NCBI GenBank assembly: GCA_900472925.1
Contig: UCJU01000005.1
Location: forward strand, 62,001 to 126,000
DNA from: Hyphomicrobiales bacterium
Lineage (GTDB): Bacteria; Pseudomonadota; Alphaproteobacteria; Rhizobiales; Rhizobiaceae
Direction of reading: 5' to 3'
Length of the DNA stretch: 64,000 nucleotides
In this document: piece after piece, positions 55,512-64,000 of the stretch
Layout: each line of letters starts with the position of its first letter
Position numbering within the stretch: position 1 is the first letter of the stretch
Notes under the pieces: model-generated
Databases searched by the model: none
The model's input: only the letters and a program-made list of their open reading frames with translations
Told to the model about the DNA's origin: nothing
Position numbers and translations under genes: made by a program

Positions 55512-56378
55512 TTGTTGATATTGGCGGTTTCCTTGCTCGACTTCAAATTGTTGAAAAATTTCGTCACGGTGGCTCGCACGGGATCAATTAGCGTTGCGGC
55601 TATGCAGGCGGGTCGCACGCAGTCGGCGCTTAGCATGCAGATGCAGCGACTGGCAGATCAGGTGGGACAGGATCTGCTGCAGCGAACCGGCGCTGGGGTT
55701 CGACTGACAGCGGCGGGAGAGCGGATGCTTGCACACGCGGAGCAGTTGATCGCTCGGCATGACGATGTCCTGGCCGACATAGGCGGCCGGACACCAAAAG
55801 GGACCGTCAGTCTCGGTTGTCCGGAAGACTATTCGATCGCTTTTCTACCGGAACTTCTCAAAGGGTTTTGCGCCACCTACCCTAACGTTGAGTTTCGTAT
55901 GGTCTGTGCTCCGACCACCAAATTGCACCCCCTCCTCCAGCGCCGCCAGATCGATATGGCGCTTGTTTCAAAATCAGATCCAAATCACGGTTCGGTTCTT
56001 CGGAAGGAAGATTTTGTCTGGGTTGCCGCCACTCCTGATGCGGACATCCCGACAGACGATGTAGTAACGCTTGCGCTGTCCGCCCCGACTACGCTGGATC
56101 ATCGGGCAGCATGCGACGCTATGGAACTGGGGAATCGACGCTACCGCATTGCATTTGCGAGCAACAGCCTGGCCGGTCTCATTGCAATTGCCCGCTCGGG
56201 TCACGCGATTAGCGTCTTGACCAGGACGGCCGTTCCGCCCGATCTGCATGTGGTCACCCGTGGTTTACCAACTCTACCGACGATTGGGATTGCCCTTGAG
56301 GTCGCCGACGCTCAGCCTTCGGTGACCGTTAAACTTCTCGGCGACCATATCAGAGCTGTTCTTCCCCATGTGCGTTGA
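55512..56378 (+). CDS. dgdR: LysR family regulator, DgdR-like
   Basis: About 288 residues, all within LysR: LLKNFVTVARTGSISVAAMQAGRTQSALSMQMQRL (split) is the HTH, then a short effector domain (GTVSLGCPEDYSIAFLPELL). There is no ATG. TTG at 55512, 55515, 55521 or 55533 could start it, and none has a strong ribosome site; the later ones fit the family N-terminus (LDFKLLKNFV) best. It is divergent from the dialkylglycine decarboxylase across about 95-115 bases, as in the known dgdA/dgdR pair. Confidence 0.85.
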   Translation: MLILAVSLLDFKLLKNFVTVARTGSISVAAMQAGRTQSALSMQMQRLADQVGQDLLQRTGAGVRLTAAGERMLAHAEQLIARHDDVLADIGGRTPKGTVSLGCPEDYSIAFLPELLKGFCATYPNVEFRMVCAPTTKLHPLLQRRQIDMALVSKSDPNHGSVLRKEDFVWVAATPDADIPTDDVVTLALSAPTTLDHRAACDAMELGNRRYRIAFASNSLAGLIAIARSGHAISVLTRTAVPPDLHVVTRGLPTLPTIGIALEVADAQPSVTVKLLGDHIRAVLPHVR

Positions 56379-57292
56379 GTGACCAAAGACAGAAGGCCGG
56401 ATGGAAACGTGCCGAGACGCGTGCGTACTCGATGGTCAAACTTCTTACCTCCAAATAGGAGGCAACCGTCGGATCCGGCCTCAGCGGGAAACTCTGATCG
56501 CGGCACGGGGCTTCCACGTCAATCGCACCAAGGGACTGCTCATCACACAAGTAATACGAGATTACGAGCCTTTGCGCCACGATCGCTGTCAGTATTGGGA
56601 CGGGCAGCGAACTGTGAGATAACAGGGTGCTGTCCACACATCTCAAGCTTGCAATTTGCAGACAGCTCGATCGTTTGGAATGCAAGGCTCTCGTAGCAGA
56701 GCGAGATGTGTTGATCGTTCGTGAGACTCCGGAAACGACGACATAAGTCGTCACACCTTTGAAAATCAGAAGAATTGGACCCAAATTCGCTAATATACTC
56801 TACACGTTAGGTTTGTTCTGAATTCTGTAGATTTTCAGCAGTACTTTATCCGGCTTCCCATTCCGCGGCAGCCTGCCAGATCCAGTGTGCGGCAACGATT
56901 GTATCCGGTGTAAGTGGATGACGGCGAAACGGAAAAATGGATCAAACTTGCAGGGAATATCAATCCGATGCCTAAAACCTGAGCTATAGCATTGTTCAGG
57001 CTCCGTTCGACCTAGAGTATCCGTTTTGATCAAGCGGATACTCTAGCGTACGATTAGGACTGCCCTTGTTCTGACCTCGTTCCCGTGCTTGCAAATTTGG
57101 CCCAGCGCTGAAACACAGTTAGGGGAAAGGGTTGCCTTTGGCGGAGTTGGAATTATCACGGCGACCGCGAATAGCCGTACGATGGACTGGGTCCAAACAA
57201 TCAGTTTGTTTACTCTCATCTGCAGGGGTGTCCACAGATTTTTGCAACCAGTTCTCGTTTCCATCTCGCACGAGCATAAGCTGAAGTCCTTT
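56379..57292. other. Long intergenic stretch with a palindromic element, no firm gene
   Basis: Over 900 bases between the dgdR-like gene and the beta-lactamase. Open frames on both strands (for example 144 codons at 56350-56784, minus) have no recognisable domain and unlikely composition. The clearest structure is the inverted repeat at 57012-57046. Confidence 0.45.
57012..57046. repeat. 12-bp inverted repeat around an 11-base centre
   Basis: CTAGAGTATCCG (57012-57023) faces CGGATACTCTAG (57035-57046), with an inner palindrome TTGATCAA in the centre. This is longer than a usual operator. It could be a dispersed rhizobial palindromic repeat or a terminator; no T-run follows. Confidence 0.55.
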
Positions 57293-58465
57293 TCAGCCGC
57301 CTGATGCGCTGCGTGGCTCCTTATTTTGTGTCAGTGCGTTGATCAACGATAAGGTAGCTTTCACGCGAGCCTCATTAGGGAAGTTCCTGTTTGCGAGGAC
57401 GACGACACCAATCTTTTGGCTTGACACCATAGCAATATAGCCGCCAAAGCCATTCGTTGACCCAGTCTTGTTCAGGATTACATCCTTTTCCTGGGTGGAG
57501 CGCAGATTGATTTTCTCGACATGTTGCGGTTTCATAATGAAGTCATAGCCATTCCCAGATAGCATCGTCTGCACTTGAGCGGGCCAAGGGTACATCTCCC
57601 AAATCATCCCCTGCGTAAAAAACGCAGTCTTGTATTGCCCCTCCTGAGTGCGTTTTACAGCATTGCGCAGCTTTTCAGACGCTTTCCCCACTCCCAGTTC
57701 AACATCCAACACTTTGAGCATGTCGCGAGCGCTCGATTTAACGCCGTAAGCTTCAGCATCTAGAACGCCTGGATTTACTCGGATTGGTGCATTTGTCTTT
57801 CGCTCATAGCCGAAGGCGTAATTGCTCATCTCATTTTTTGGAACGTCTACCCACGTGTTTGTGAGGCCTAATGCAGGAAATAGCACTTCTTGGGCAGCCT
57901 GCTTGTAGCTCGTTCCGAAGGCTTGGCCGGTAATGTATCCGAGCATGCCTATGCTGACGTTTGAGTAGCTTCGCGTTCCCGGTTGGGGCGGTCGCCATTT
58001 CTTCAGCCATGTGACGAGACCGTTGGTATCTGTGATGTCGTCCGGTATTTGTAAAGGTAGCCCACCGGAGTGGTGGGTGGCCAAGTCCATTAGCTTAAGG
58101 TTATCACCGACCGAGCATGCGTCCGCGCAGATGTGATTTGCGACCGTGTCATTCAGGTTCAACTCACCATGCTCCTCAGCCAGCGCCGCCAATGTTGCGG
58201 TAAAGATTTTACTCATGGAGCCAAGCTCGAACAGCGTGTCAGGCGTTACCTCTCTATTGTCGGAACGCGATGCGAGTCCGACCGCATAAAAATCATGCTT
58301 TCCGTTCCGCGTGACGCCGACCACCAGACCTGGAATGTCGTATTCTTTCACAGCAGGATCAAATGACGCTTTCACGCTTTGCCTGAACTCATCTGCGTGG
58401 ACGCTTGCCGTATGCAAGGCTACGATAATCGTCGCAAACGTAAAGAGGTGCGAACTCAGCTTCAA
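57293..58465 (-). CDS. ampC: Class C (AmpC-type) beta-lactamase
   Basis: A 390-residue serine beta-lactamase. The Sec signal peptide (LFTFATIIVALHTASVHA) ends near residue 24. The class C triad motifs are all present: S83-M-S-K86 (catalytic Ser and Lys), Y167-S-N169, and K333-T-G335 in NKTGSTNGFGG. It hydrolyses cephalosporins and penicillins in the periplasm. The start is TTG at 58465, which follows an AAAAAAGGAG site; the longer ATG at 58501 would place hydrophilic residues before the signal. There is no ampR neighbour, so regulation is unclear. Confidence 0.9.
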   Translation of the reverse strand: MKLSSHLFTFATIIVALHTASVHADEFRQSVKASFDPAVKEYDIPGLVVGVTRNGKHDFYAVGLASRSDNREVTPDTLFELGSMSKIFTATLAALAEEHGELNLNDTVANHICADACSVGDNLKLMDLATHHSGGLPLQIPDDITDTNGLVTWLKKWRPPQPGTRSYSNVSIGMLGYITGQAFGTSYKQAAQEVLFPALGLTNTWVDVPKNEMSNYAFGYERKTNAPIRVNPGVLDAEAYGVKSSARDMLKVLDVELGVGKASEKLRNAVKRTQEGQYKTAFFTQGMIWEMYPWPAQVQTMLSGNGYDFIMKPQHVEKINLRSTQEKDVILNKTGSTNGFGGYIAMVSSQKIGVVVLANRNFPNEARVKATLSLINALTQNKEPRSASGG

Positions 58466-58532
58466 TTGTTGCTCCTTTTTTCTATTATCACAAATCGGCA
58501 TGTCGCCCGATTACTGTACTTCATTATGTGGG

Positions 58533-59693
58533 TCATTGGTGCCACCCGCGTTGCAGAAACGGCGCAAAACGCTCCCCAATTAGGCGGTGGGTTTCTGCAT
58601 CAGGGTGTAGTCGATCCGGTAGCGGGAGACGAATGTGGTCTTCCTCACCGTACAATGTGCGGCCGTCCAGATAATGGATGTTGGAGTCGTCTTTGGTCCG
58701 CATTTCGACAATGGACTGGAGATGCTGGCGAATGACGGTGAGGGTAAGTTTTCCAATTGCAACGTCTTCATGCCGTCCGGAAGCCAGAAACTTTAATTGC
58801 CCCATCGCTAGCGCCTGCAAATCAAATATCCCCGGACCAGGAGTTGTTTCATGGATCGGGCAATATACCGGAGAAATGACTAAAAGTGGCGTAGTGGGGT
58901 GGCCATCTCGAATCGTATCGAGAAAGCCATGCACAGCAGGGCTAAATGCCCTCAGTTGCATCAGGTCTGCATTGACAAGATTGATCCCGAGTTTGACGCT
59001 GATCAGGTCAGCTGGAGTGTCGCGAATGGTTCTGGCCATGAAAGGGTCGAGCATTGCATTTCCGCTAAAACCTAGGTTTGTCAGGTTTAGCCCTGTCAAC
59101 CTCGCCGCGACAGCGGGCCACGTACCGGTGGGAGAGACGGCGTTCGAGCCCTGGCTGATTGAGCTGCCATGGTGAAGCCACAAGGCTCTATGCGTATTAG
59201 TGAACGGCAGAACGGCAGCATCTGTGCGCAAACACCCGAGTTCGGTGATTTCGTTGTGCGGCAGCCAAATCTCGACAAGCTTCTCGTGTTGGGAAAGACC
59301 ATTGAACCGTAGAGTCTGAACAGGTGCAGGCTCGCGCGTTGTGATGCCCGTGGACATGTCGATGCGCATTATGGACGCTTGCTCGGCGGACCGGTGATCC
59401 GTAAGTCGGCCGTCAATGCACAAGTCGTAAATCCCGTCAGGCCGTGGCGGAACACCAACAAGCTGCCGACGGGTCGCCAAAAGGTCAACTTCGACAGTCG
59501 TCGCTTTTGTTTTGAACACGAGCCGAACGCCAGAAGGCTCTGCTTCCACAATAGCGAGCTGGGGGTCCGGACATTGCACCCTCGCCTTGGCGGGAAGACG
59601 GTGAGGTATCACACCAAATGGTGTCTCTTCAAGTTCAATGAAGCCACGCATCAAGGATTCGGTAATCGGTGTCGCTATCGTAAGACTGTCCAT
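58533..59693 (-). CDS. SGNH/GDSL-type hydrolase
   Basis: About 386 residues. The N-terminal 160 residues form a jelly-roll-like domain. The C-terminal SGNH core has block I LWLHHGSSISQGSN (Ser nucleophile), block II LGFSGNAMLDPF, block III KLGINLVN and block V RLHPDAETHRLIGERF (His). Enzymes with this layout deacetylate carbohydrates or hydrolyse lipids. The ATG at 59693 is preferred to 59720, which has no ribosome site. No signal peptide is seen. Confidence 0.85.
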   Translation of the reverse strand: MDSLTIATPITESLMRGFIELEETPFGVIPHRLPAKARVQCPDPQLAIVEAEPSGVRLVFKTKATTVEVDLLATRRQLVGVPPRPDGIYDLCIDGRLTDHRSAEQASIMRIDMSTGITTREPAPVQTLRFNGLSQHEKLVEIWLPHNEITELGCLRTDAAVLPFTNTHRALWLHHGSSISQGSNAVSPTGTWPAVAARLTGLNLTNLGFSGNAMLDPFMARTIRDTPADLISVKLGINLVNADLMQLRAFSPAVHGFLDTIRDGHPTTPLLVISPVYCPIHETTPGPGIFDLQALAMGQLKFLASGRHEDVAIGKLTLTVIRQHLQSIVEMRTKDDSNIHYLDGRTLYGEEDHIRLPLPDRLHPDAETHRLIGERFAPFLQRGWHQ

Positions 59694-59723
59694 CTGCGTT
59701 CTCTGTTTCAATTTGACCATTGG

Positions 59724-59930
59724 TTACTGTGTTACGTTTACTTCTTGAGGAGGCGACCATGTCATGGCATCACCGAAGGTTGAACCAACAATTCGCGAAC
59801 TGACAGGATCGTTCATCGGCAGAAGTCCCATGAGCGGAGCGAATAGAAGAAGAAGCACTGCGTAGGTAACAATGCCAACCAGTACTTGCGGCCAGCGAGG
59901 GCTCTTGGATGGATCATCTGCTTTCAACAT
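59724..59930 (-). CDS. Small single-span membrane protein of unknown function
   Basis: A 68-residue frame starting MLKADDPSKSPRWPQVLVG with one clear membrane helix (VGIVTYAVLLLLFAPLMGLL, about 18-37) and a short polar tail. An upstream in-frame start at 60020 would add 30 unlikely residues. It lies between the SGNH hydrolase and the histidine kinase on the same strand. No family is recognised; it may be real because of its clean membrane helix. Confidence 0.4.
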   Translation of the reverse strand: MLKADDPSKSPRWPQVLVGIVTYAVLLLLFAPLMGLLPMNDPVSSRIVGSTFGDAMTWSPPQEVNVTQ

Positions 59931-60072
59931 CAATCTCAAATATGGCAGGCGCTGTCTCGCACTGGCAGCTCCCCGACTTGTGAATCCGCAGGTATAGACA
60001 CGACCATCCAAGCATCGCAATCACACCTGACAAGTCAAAAAAAACATTGCGGCAACGTTGGCTTGCCCGCGG

Positions 60073-61395
60073 TTATGGCGCGGGAAGAAACTCTAATCTT
60101 ACGATGGCACCACTGGCTGGGGCATCTGCAATCGTAATGCGGCCGCCGTGATAATCGAGAACTTGCTTGACTAGGCTGAGGCCCAGCCCGGTGCCCGAGG
60201 AGCGAAACCTCAAGCGGTGGAACGGTTCAAGTACACGTTGGTGCTCCTCGATCGGAATGCCGCCGCCGTTATCCTGAACCTCCAAAGAGGTTCCTTCGAC
60301 CCTGACAATCACGTCTTCCCCTCCATGCTCTGCTGCGTTTTGGATGAGATTCATGAGCGCTCGTTCGATGGACCCAGTATTACCGATAATCATACCGGCC
60401 CGCTCAACGATGACCTCAATTGTTTTGCCCGACGCGATGAGAACTGGTGCCAGATCGGCAGCTACGCCACGCGCAAGAACTGCGAGGTCAATCCGATCGC
60501 TCGGCGCGCCGTTGTCCAGCCTATGAAGATCGAGCAACTGTTCGGAAAGGGTCGCAAGCCGCGAAACGTCCGGAAGCAGCGAACGCATGTTTTTGTCGGC
60601 CGCTGCCTCGATCTTCATCTTTAATATTGCGATTGGTGTTCGCAGTTCGTGCGCGGCCGAAGCGATGAAGCGGTTCTGGCGATTATGGCCCTCATCGAGA
60701 CGACCAAGTGCGTCGTTGACCGCGCGAACGAGGGGACTGAGTTCGCGCGGCACTTTGTCTTCTGAAAGCCTCGCGCCCCGACGTTCTGCGTCAATCCGCT
60801 CAGCTTCCTCCGCAGTCTTGATGACGCCAGCCAAAGCGCGCTTAACTATGATTGGCGTAGCGACGATCGAGACAAGCGCCAAGATCAGGAAAGTTGTGAT
60901 CGCTACGATATTCGACGCCACCGTGATCAGCACAGTGAACGGTTGGACCCGGCCGTGAGCGATGATCGTCATCTCACCTGCGGGGCCAGAGGCCTGTCTT
61001 ACGATTGCAGAAAGGGTGAATGGCGCGAACTGCCCGCGGATGTCTGCAGAGGACAATTTGTGGAGGTGTTCAACGATGGGAGCGAATTCCACCGGTACTC
61101 GGCCGTAGGAGACTACACGACCGTCGCTGAGCACAGCGCCGAACCAGAGGTCCCGCGCCTCCTCTCGAAGTTTCGCAAGCTCAGGCGTTACCGCGACGAC
61201 AGCAGCACCGGCCGCGTCGAGAATGATTGAATTTGCCGCGACTTCGACAACAGACTCCTCGACATACATCCCGTCGATGGTCGAATTGACGAAAAAGATG
61301 ATGAAGCCAACAGCGGCGGCTGCGACTGCCACGAATTGAAGAACGAGTTGCCTCGTGACAAGGCGTGTCTTTAGTGATGACTGACGGGGTTTCAT
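60073..61395 (-). CDS. Sensor histidine kinase (two-component system)
   Basis: A 440-residue membrane kinase. Two membrane helices (about 15-37 and 154-182) enclose a periplasmic sensor loop. Then comes a HAMP-like segment, the phosphorylated His249 in AAHELRTPIAILKMK, and an ATPase domain with N-box NLIQNAAEHGG, G1 DNGGGIP and G2 GTGLGLSLVKQVL. Its start overlaps the response-regulator stop by four bases, so the two are one operon. The signal is unknown. Confidence 0.94.
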   Translation of the reverse strand: MKPRQSSLKTRLVTRQLVLQFVAVAAAAVGFIIFFVNSTIDGMYVEESVVEVAANSIILDAAGAAVVAVTPELAKLREEARDLWFGAVLSDGRVVSYGRVPVEFAPIVEHLHKLSSADIRGQFAPFTLSAIVRQASGPAGEMTIIAHGRVQPFTVLITVASNIVAITTFLILALVSIVATPIIVKRALAGVIKTAEEAERIDAERRGARLSEDKVPRELSPLVRAVNDALGRLDEGHNRQNRFIASAAHELRTPIAILKMKIEAAADKNMRSLLPDVSRLATLSEQLLDLHRLDNGAPSDRIDLAVLARGVAADLAPVLIASGKTIEVIVERAGMIIGNTGSIERALMNLIQNAAEHGGEDVIVRVEGTSLEVQDNGGGIPIEEHQRVLEPFHRLRFRSSGTGLGLSLVKQVLDYHGGRITIADAPASGAIVRLEFLPAP

Positions 61396-62066
61396 TCCTT
61401 TGCCTTGAGCAAATAACCCACTCCTCTCACCGTATGAATCTCGACCCCAGCATCTGCCACGCTGAGTTTTCGGCGCAAGCGTGAGATATGGGAATCGAGT
61501 GTATTGGACTGAATTTCATCGTCAAATCCGTAGACGGAATCCTCAAGGGACTCCCGCAAAACAGTGCGTCCGCGACGTCGTACCAAGGCGTTGAGAACCC
61601 TCACTTCTCGTCTCTGCAGATCAAGTCGCATGCCTTTCACCCTTGCTTCGCCGAAGGCCATGTCGAATACCATGTGACCGACGACGATCTCATCTGGCGC
61701 AAGTTCGTTCGGCCGTCTTTGCACCGCCCGAATGCGGGCAAACATCTCCTCGAGCTCGAAAGGCTTGACGAGATAGTCGTCGGCACCCTCGTCCAACCCT
61801 GTAATCCGGTCACTCAGTTCGCCACGAGCGCTCAGCACGATGATTGGCACGCCCGGATTGTTGCTCCTAAACGGCGCGATGAGGTCGACGCCGTCGCCAT
61901 CGGGTAACGTTCGATCCAGCAGGACAAGCTCATGCACTCTTGACTGAGAAGCTTCGTTGGCGAGCGAAAGACTATTTACCCAATCGACAACGAACTGCTC
62001 GCGTTCAAGCGCACCGCGCAAGGCTTTGGCGAACTCTGCCTCGTCTTCAACCAGTAGAATCCTCAT
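61392..62066 (-). CDS. OmpR-family response regulator
   Basis: A 224-residue regulator. The receiver domain has MRILLVEDEAEF, the phosphorylated Asp51 in LVLLDRTLPDGDG, the Thr/Ser switch in VLSARGE and Lys in VKPFELEEM. The C-terminal winged helix is of the OmpR type (LDLQRREVRVLNALV; DSHISRLRRKL). First gene of the operon with the kinase at 60073. The targets are not visible here. Confidence 0.95.
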   Translation of the reverse strand: MRILLVEDEAEFAKALRGALEREQFVVDWVNSLSLANEASQSRVHELVLLDRTLPDGDGVDLIAPFRSNNPGVPIIVLSARGELSDRITGLDEGADDYLVKPFELEEMFARIRAVQRRPNELAPDEIVVGHMVFDMAFGEARVKGMRLDLQRREVRVLNALVRRRGRTVLRESLEDSVYGFDDEIQSNTLDSHISRLRRKLSVADAGVEIHTVRGVGYLLKAKE

Positions 62067-62199
62067 GTCACCTCGAGTTCGTTGATAAGCTTGGCCCTCT
62101 GGTCAGACTGCAACTGCGGCGCAAATCGGTTTTATACGGAAGCGGGCCAATTTTGAGCCGCCGCATCCCGCTGAACACCCAGTCACTGCGTGGTATTAT

Positions 62200-62532
62200 T
62201 TATCGGCGGCACTCACGCCGACCGGGATCACGCCTGCAGCGGTCCCAGCGAGCTCGATCTGCCATATCCTGAGCATTTTTTGCAATCTCTTGCGTCAACC
62301 TGGTCTGTTCGAGCGACGCCCTTTGCGCGTTGTCGCGTCGCGCTTGTTGTTCAAGCATGCAGTTCGTGTATGCACGGGACCCAAAAGGAGCCCCAAAGTT
62401 TTCGCAGGTGCCGGAGTCCCTATAGTGCCTTTCTTCGGGTGACACACACGCTGTTAGAGCGAGACCCAACAAGGTCATGGAAATTATAGTCACCGCAGAC
62501 CTTGGAAATTCGGCACAGGGACGTTGCAGCAT
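62200..62532 (-). CDS. Small lipoprotein of unknown function
   Basis: A 110-residue protein. The N-terminal hydrophobic stretch ends in a lipobox-like LALTAC (Cys29), after which the mature part is charged and cysteine-containing (CENFGAPFGSRAYTNCML and a final RCRRDPGRRECRR). The ATG at 62532 follows an AAAAAGGAG site; a much longer frame up to 62856 has no support. No family recognised. Confidence 0.6.
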   Translation of the reverse strand: MLQRPCAEFPRSAVTIISMTLLGLALTACVSPEERHYRDSGTCENFGAPFGSRAYTNCMLEQQARRDNAQRASLEQTRLTQEIAKNAQDMADRARWDRCRRDPGRRECRR

Positions 62533-62998
62533 TTTGTAGATCTCCTTTTTAGAATAGCGCTGATGGTCCGTCAGGGGCACAAGCGACGCGCATAGACACA
62601 GAAAACAGGAGAAGATTGCAGTAACATTGTCTTCCACCAAAAAGCGGGAGTAGCCTGATGAAATTAAGCGTATGGACATCATAGCTTGGCACAATGTGAC
62701 ATTTTCAGGCGATGGGGCACGACCGCAGTCGTCGCCTTCGATGGGTCGCTGTACCCCCACAGTAAGTTCCTTATCGCCAACGAGAATTTCAGTAGCTCCC
62801 GCTTCGGAAATTTGCGACTTCGTCCCGTTTCCTAATAAGAACACACCTCGAGACAATCAAAAATAGTTCGTCGTCCTGTCTATCAACATTCTGCAGTGGA
62901 CCAAATTCTGCCGATGCAGAAAAATCAAGAATTGAATAAGAACTCCTGCCCAGTTTGCTCACCCGCTAGCGAACCCCTTCGCCCTAGGACGGTAGCCA
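62533..62998. other. Intergenic stretch without a supported gene
   Basis: About 465 bases between the lipoprotein gene and the MerR gene. Open frames on either strand lack motifs. It should contain the lipoprotein promoter. Confidence 0.45.
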
Positions 62999-63772
62999 TT
63001 AGATGCCCATTTCAAAATTTTCTGTCGACGTTTCTTTCAGTTTCACCGAAACCTGAGCCATCATCCTGCGCTGTTGGACATTGGAAGCACCCACGGCATG
63101 CTCCCAGAGCAACGTTTCGATGTCGGCATGTCCTGACCCTTTTAAAAGCTGTTCGAACTCCTTGATCCAAGGTCCCAGTCGCTCGACATAGGTTTCAGCG
63201 AGATTTGATATCGTCTGCTCGTCGCTCTCAGAGCAAAGCGCGTCGTAACGCTCTCCCAGTTCACGCGCGACGTCGGCGAGAACCGGCCCCGCAAGGCGAT
63301 CATAGAGACATGCGAGCGCAGTTCGCTCTTCGTCATCGAAGATATGACCGAACAGTACCGCCTGCTCGCGCCCCGCCATCTTGGCGGCGGTGGTCCTTCC
63401 TTCCTCGAGCGACATCAGAGAGGTGACAAGTTCGAGCGGAATGTCGATCGCGCCATGTCTTTCGCGAAGATAGGCAATCGTCTTGCGCTGGCGCTCCAAT
63501 ACGGCGATCTCTTGCGCCAATGCCCTGTCTAGTTCGTCCAGCGTCGAGGTTTCTATCGCGCCTTGGTTGTCGATGACGGCAGGGATCTCCGATAGACGCA
63601 TGCCAAGGTTGGCCAATTGTCCAATCCGCCGCAGGCGGATCAAATGACTGACATTGTAGCTTCGGTACCCGTTCGCTGTTCGGGGAGGTTCGGATAGCAA
63701 CCCTATTTGATGATAGTGACGTAGCGTGCGGACGCTGACCCCTGCCAGTCTGGCTATGTCGTTACTGCGCAT
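62999..63772 (-). CDS. MerR family transcriptional regulator
   Basis: A 257-residue regulator. The N-terminal MerR HTH and wing are ARLAGVSVRTLRHYHQIGLLSEPPRTANGYRSYNVSHLIRL (split over residues 7-48), followed by a coiled dimer helix and a C-terminal region of about 130 residues resembling the TipAS-like effector domain. ATG 63772 has AAGGAAAG upstream. It follows the hydrolase gene at 63774 by a single base, and the two are surely co-transcribed. Confidence 0.92.
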   Translation of the reverse strand: MRSNDIARLAGVSVRTLRHYHQIGLLSEPPRTANGYRSYNVSHLIRLRRIGQLANLGMRLSEIPAVIDNQGAIETSTLDELDRALAQEIAVLERQRKTIAYLRERHGAIDIPLELVTSLMSLEEGRTTAAKMAGREQAVLFGHIFDDEERTALACLYDRLAGPVLADVARELGERYDALCSESDEQTISNLAETYVERLGPWIKEFEQLLKGSGHADIETLLWEHAVGASNVQQRRMMAQVSVKLKETSTENFEMGI

Positions 63773-63773
63773 A

Positions 63774-64000
63774 TTATCTTTCCTTAGCACCACCTATATG
63801 CCGCGACAGGAACTGTTCAATGGCTCGGTAGAGTTCCAGATTGCTATCCTGATTGATAAACCAGTGGCCCTCACGCTCGTTGACGAGGTATTCGACCTCC
63901 ACACCGTTTTTCTTTACGGCCTCAACAACTATATCCGCCTGTGTTTTGGACACCCGGACATCGTTCACCCCTTGTATCACCAGCAAAGGTTTGCAAATCT
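63774..64000 (-). CDS. Hydrolase with prolyl-oligopeptidase/dienelactone-hydrolase-type C-terminus, cut by the window edge
   Basis: Only the last 75 or so residues are in the window: PLLVIQGVNDVRV (catalytic Asp strand) and EREGHWFINQDSNLELYRAIEQFLSRH (catalytic His). The frame stays open to the edge. This is the C-terminal half of an S9-type peptidase or related alpha/beta hydrolase. It lies directly upstream of the MerR gene. Confidence 0.75.
   Translation of the reverse strand, partial: ICKPLLVIQGVNDVRVSKTQADIVVEAVKKNGVEVEYLVNEREGHWFINQDSNLELYRAIEQFLSRHIGGAKER

Noticed and set aside
56350..56784. A 144-codon minus-strand open frame after the dgdR-like gene
   Set aside because: No ribosome site, no recognisable domain, and overlap with the regulator's 3' end.
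57293..58465. Beta-lactamase as a recently acquired mobile resistance gene
   Set aside because: There is no insertion sequence, integron or transposase nearby and the flanks look ordinary.
62533..62856. N-terminal extension of the small lipoprotein
   Set aside because: The lipoprotein signal and ribosome site fit a start at 62532; the added 108 residues have no motif.

Overview
The window looks like accessory-rich DNA from an alphaproteobacterium of the Hyphomicrobiales (Rhizobiaceae/Brucellaceae type), perhaps part of a second chromosome or megaplasmid. The reasons are moderately high GC, Agrobacterium/Ochrobactrum-like protein families, MalFGK-type sugar ABC operons beside IclR regulators, and many LysR and AraC regulators paired with small catabolic cassettes. 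This assignment is inference. I found no rRNA, intact tRNA, CRISPR array, transposase, integrase or replication gene.

Layout. 1-3.8 kb: VOC protein, GNAT acetyltransferase, methyltransferase, and a thioredoxin-reductase-like flavoprotein divergent from an Rrf2 regulator. 4.1-11 kb: an IclR regulator divergent from a catabolic/transport operon (mannonate-dehydratase-like enzyme, two permeases, a solute-binding protein, an RraA-like protein and an ABC ATPase), probably for a sugar acid. 11.9-13.1 kb: a membrane diguanylate cyclase. 13.3-22.3 kb: a MarR/FAD-monooxygenase pair, a broken ABM-like gene, LysR with a DUF1330 protein and an epoxide-hydrolase-like enzyme, a frameshifted LysR, an XdhC-type molybdenum-enzyme chaperone, an enoyl-CoA hydratase, and an HxlR regulator that seems to lack a standard start codon.

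22.5-47.5 kb is the core. It carries three complete paralogous molybdenum aldehyde-oxidoreductase modules of the PaoABC type: a [2Fe-2S] subunit, an FAD subunit with an extra four-cysteine cluster site, and a Moco subunit. Module 1 (23.7-27.8 kb) has the Moco gene first, an inserted YciI-like gene and no Tat signal. Modules 2 (31.8-35.6 kb) and 3 (43.8-47.5 kb) run small-FAD-large and have twin-arginine signals. Each has a different nearby regulator (LysR, AraC and a divergent LysR). Between them lie alpha/beta hydrolases, a DJ-1/PfpI protein, a ThDP decarboxylase-like enzyme, two flavin monooxygenase/oxidase genes and a Na+/H+ antiporter. One reading is a region that makes and detoxifies aldehydes or oxidises N-heterocycles, with the single XdhC gene possibly serving one or more modules.

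47.6-64 kb: a SpoIIM-like membrane protein, a hexapeptide acetyltransferase, SDR/AraC, SnoaL-like, DUF1330/TetR and ABM genes, a 2,2-dialkylglycine decarboxylase with its LysR regulator (dgdA/dgdR type), a class C beta-lactamase, an SGNH hydrolase, a two-component system, a small lipoprotein and a MerR regulator downstream of a hydrolase cut by the window edge. Remnants (two LysR, one ABM, several tRNA-like 3' fragments) show that this DNA has been rearranged.
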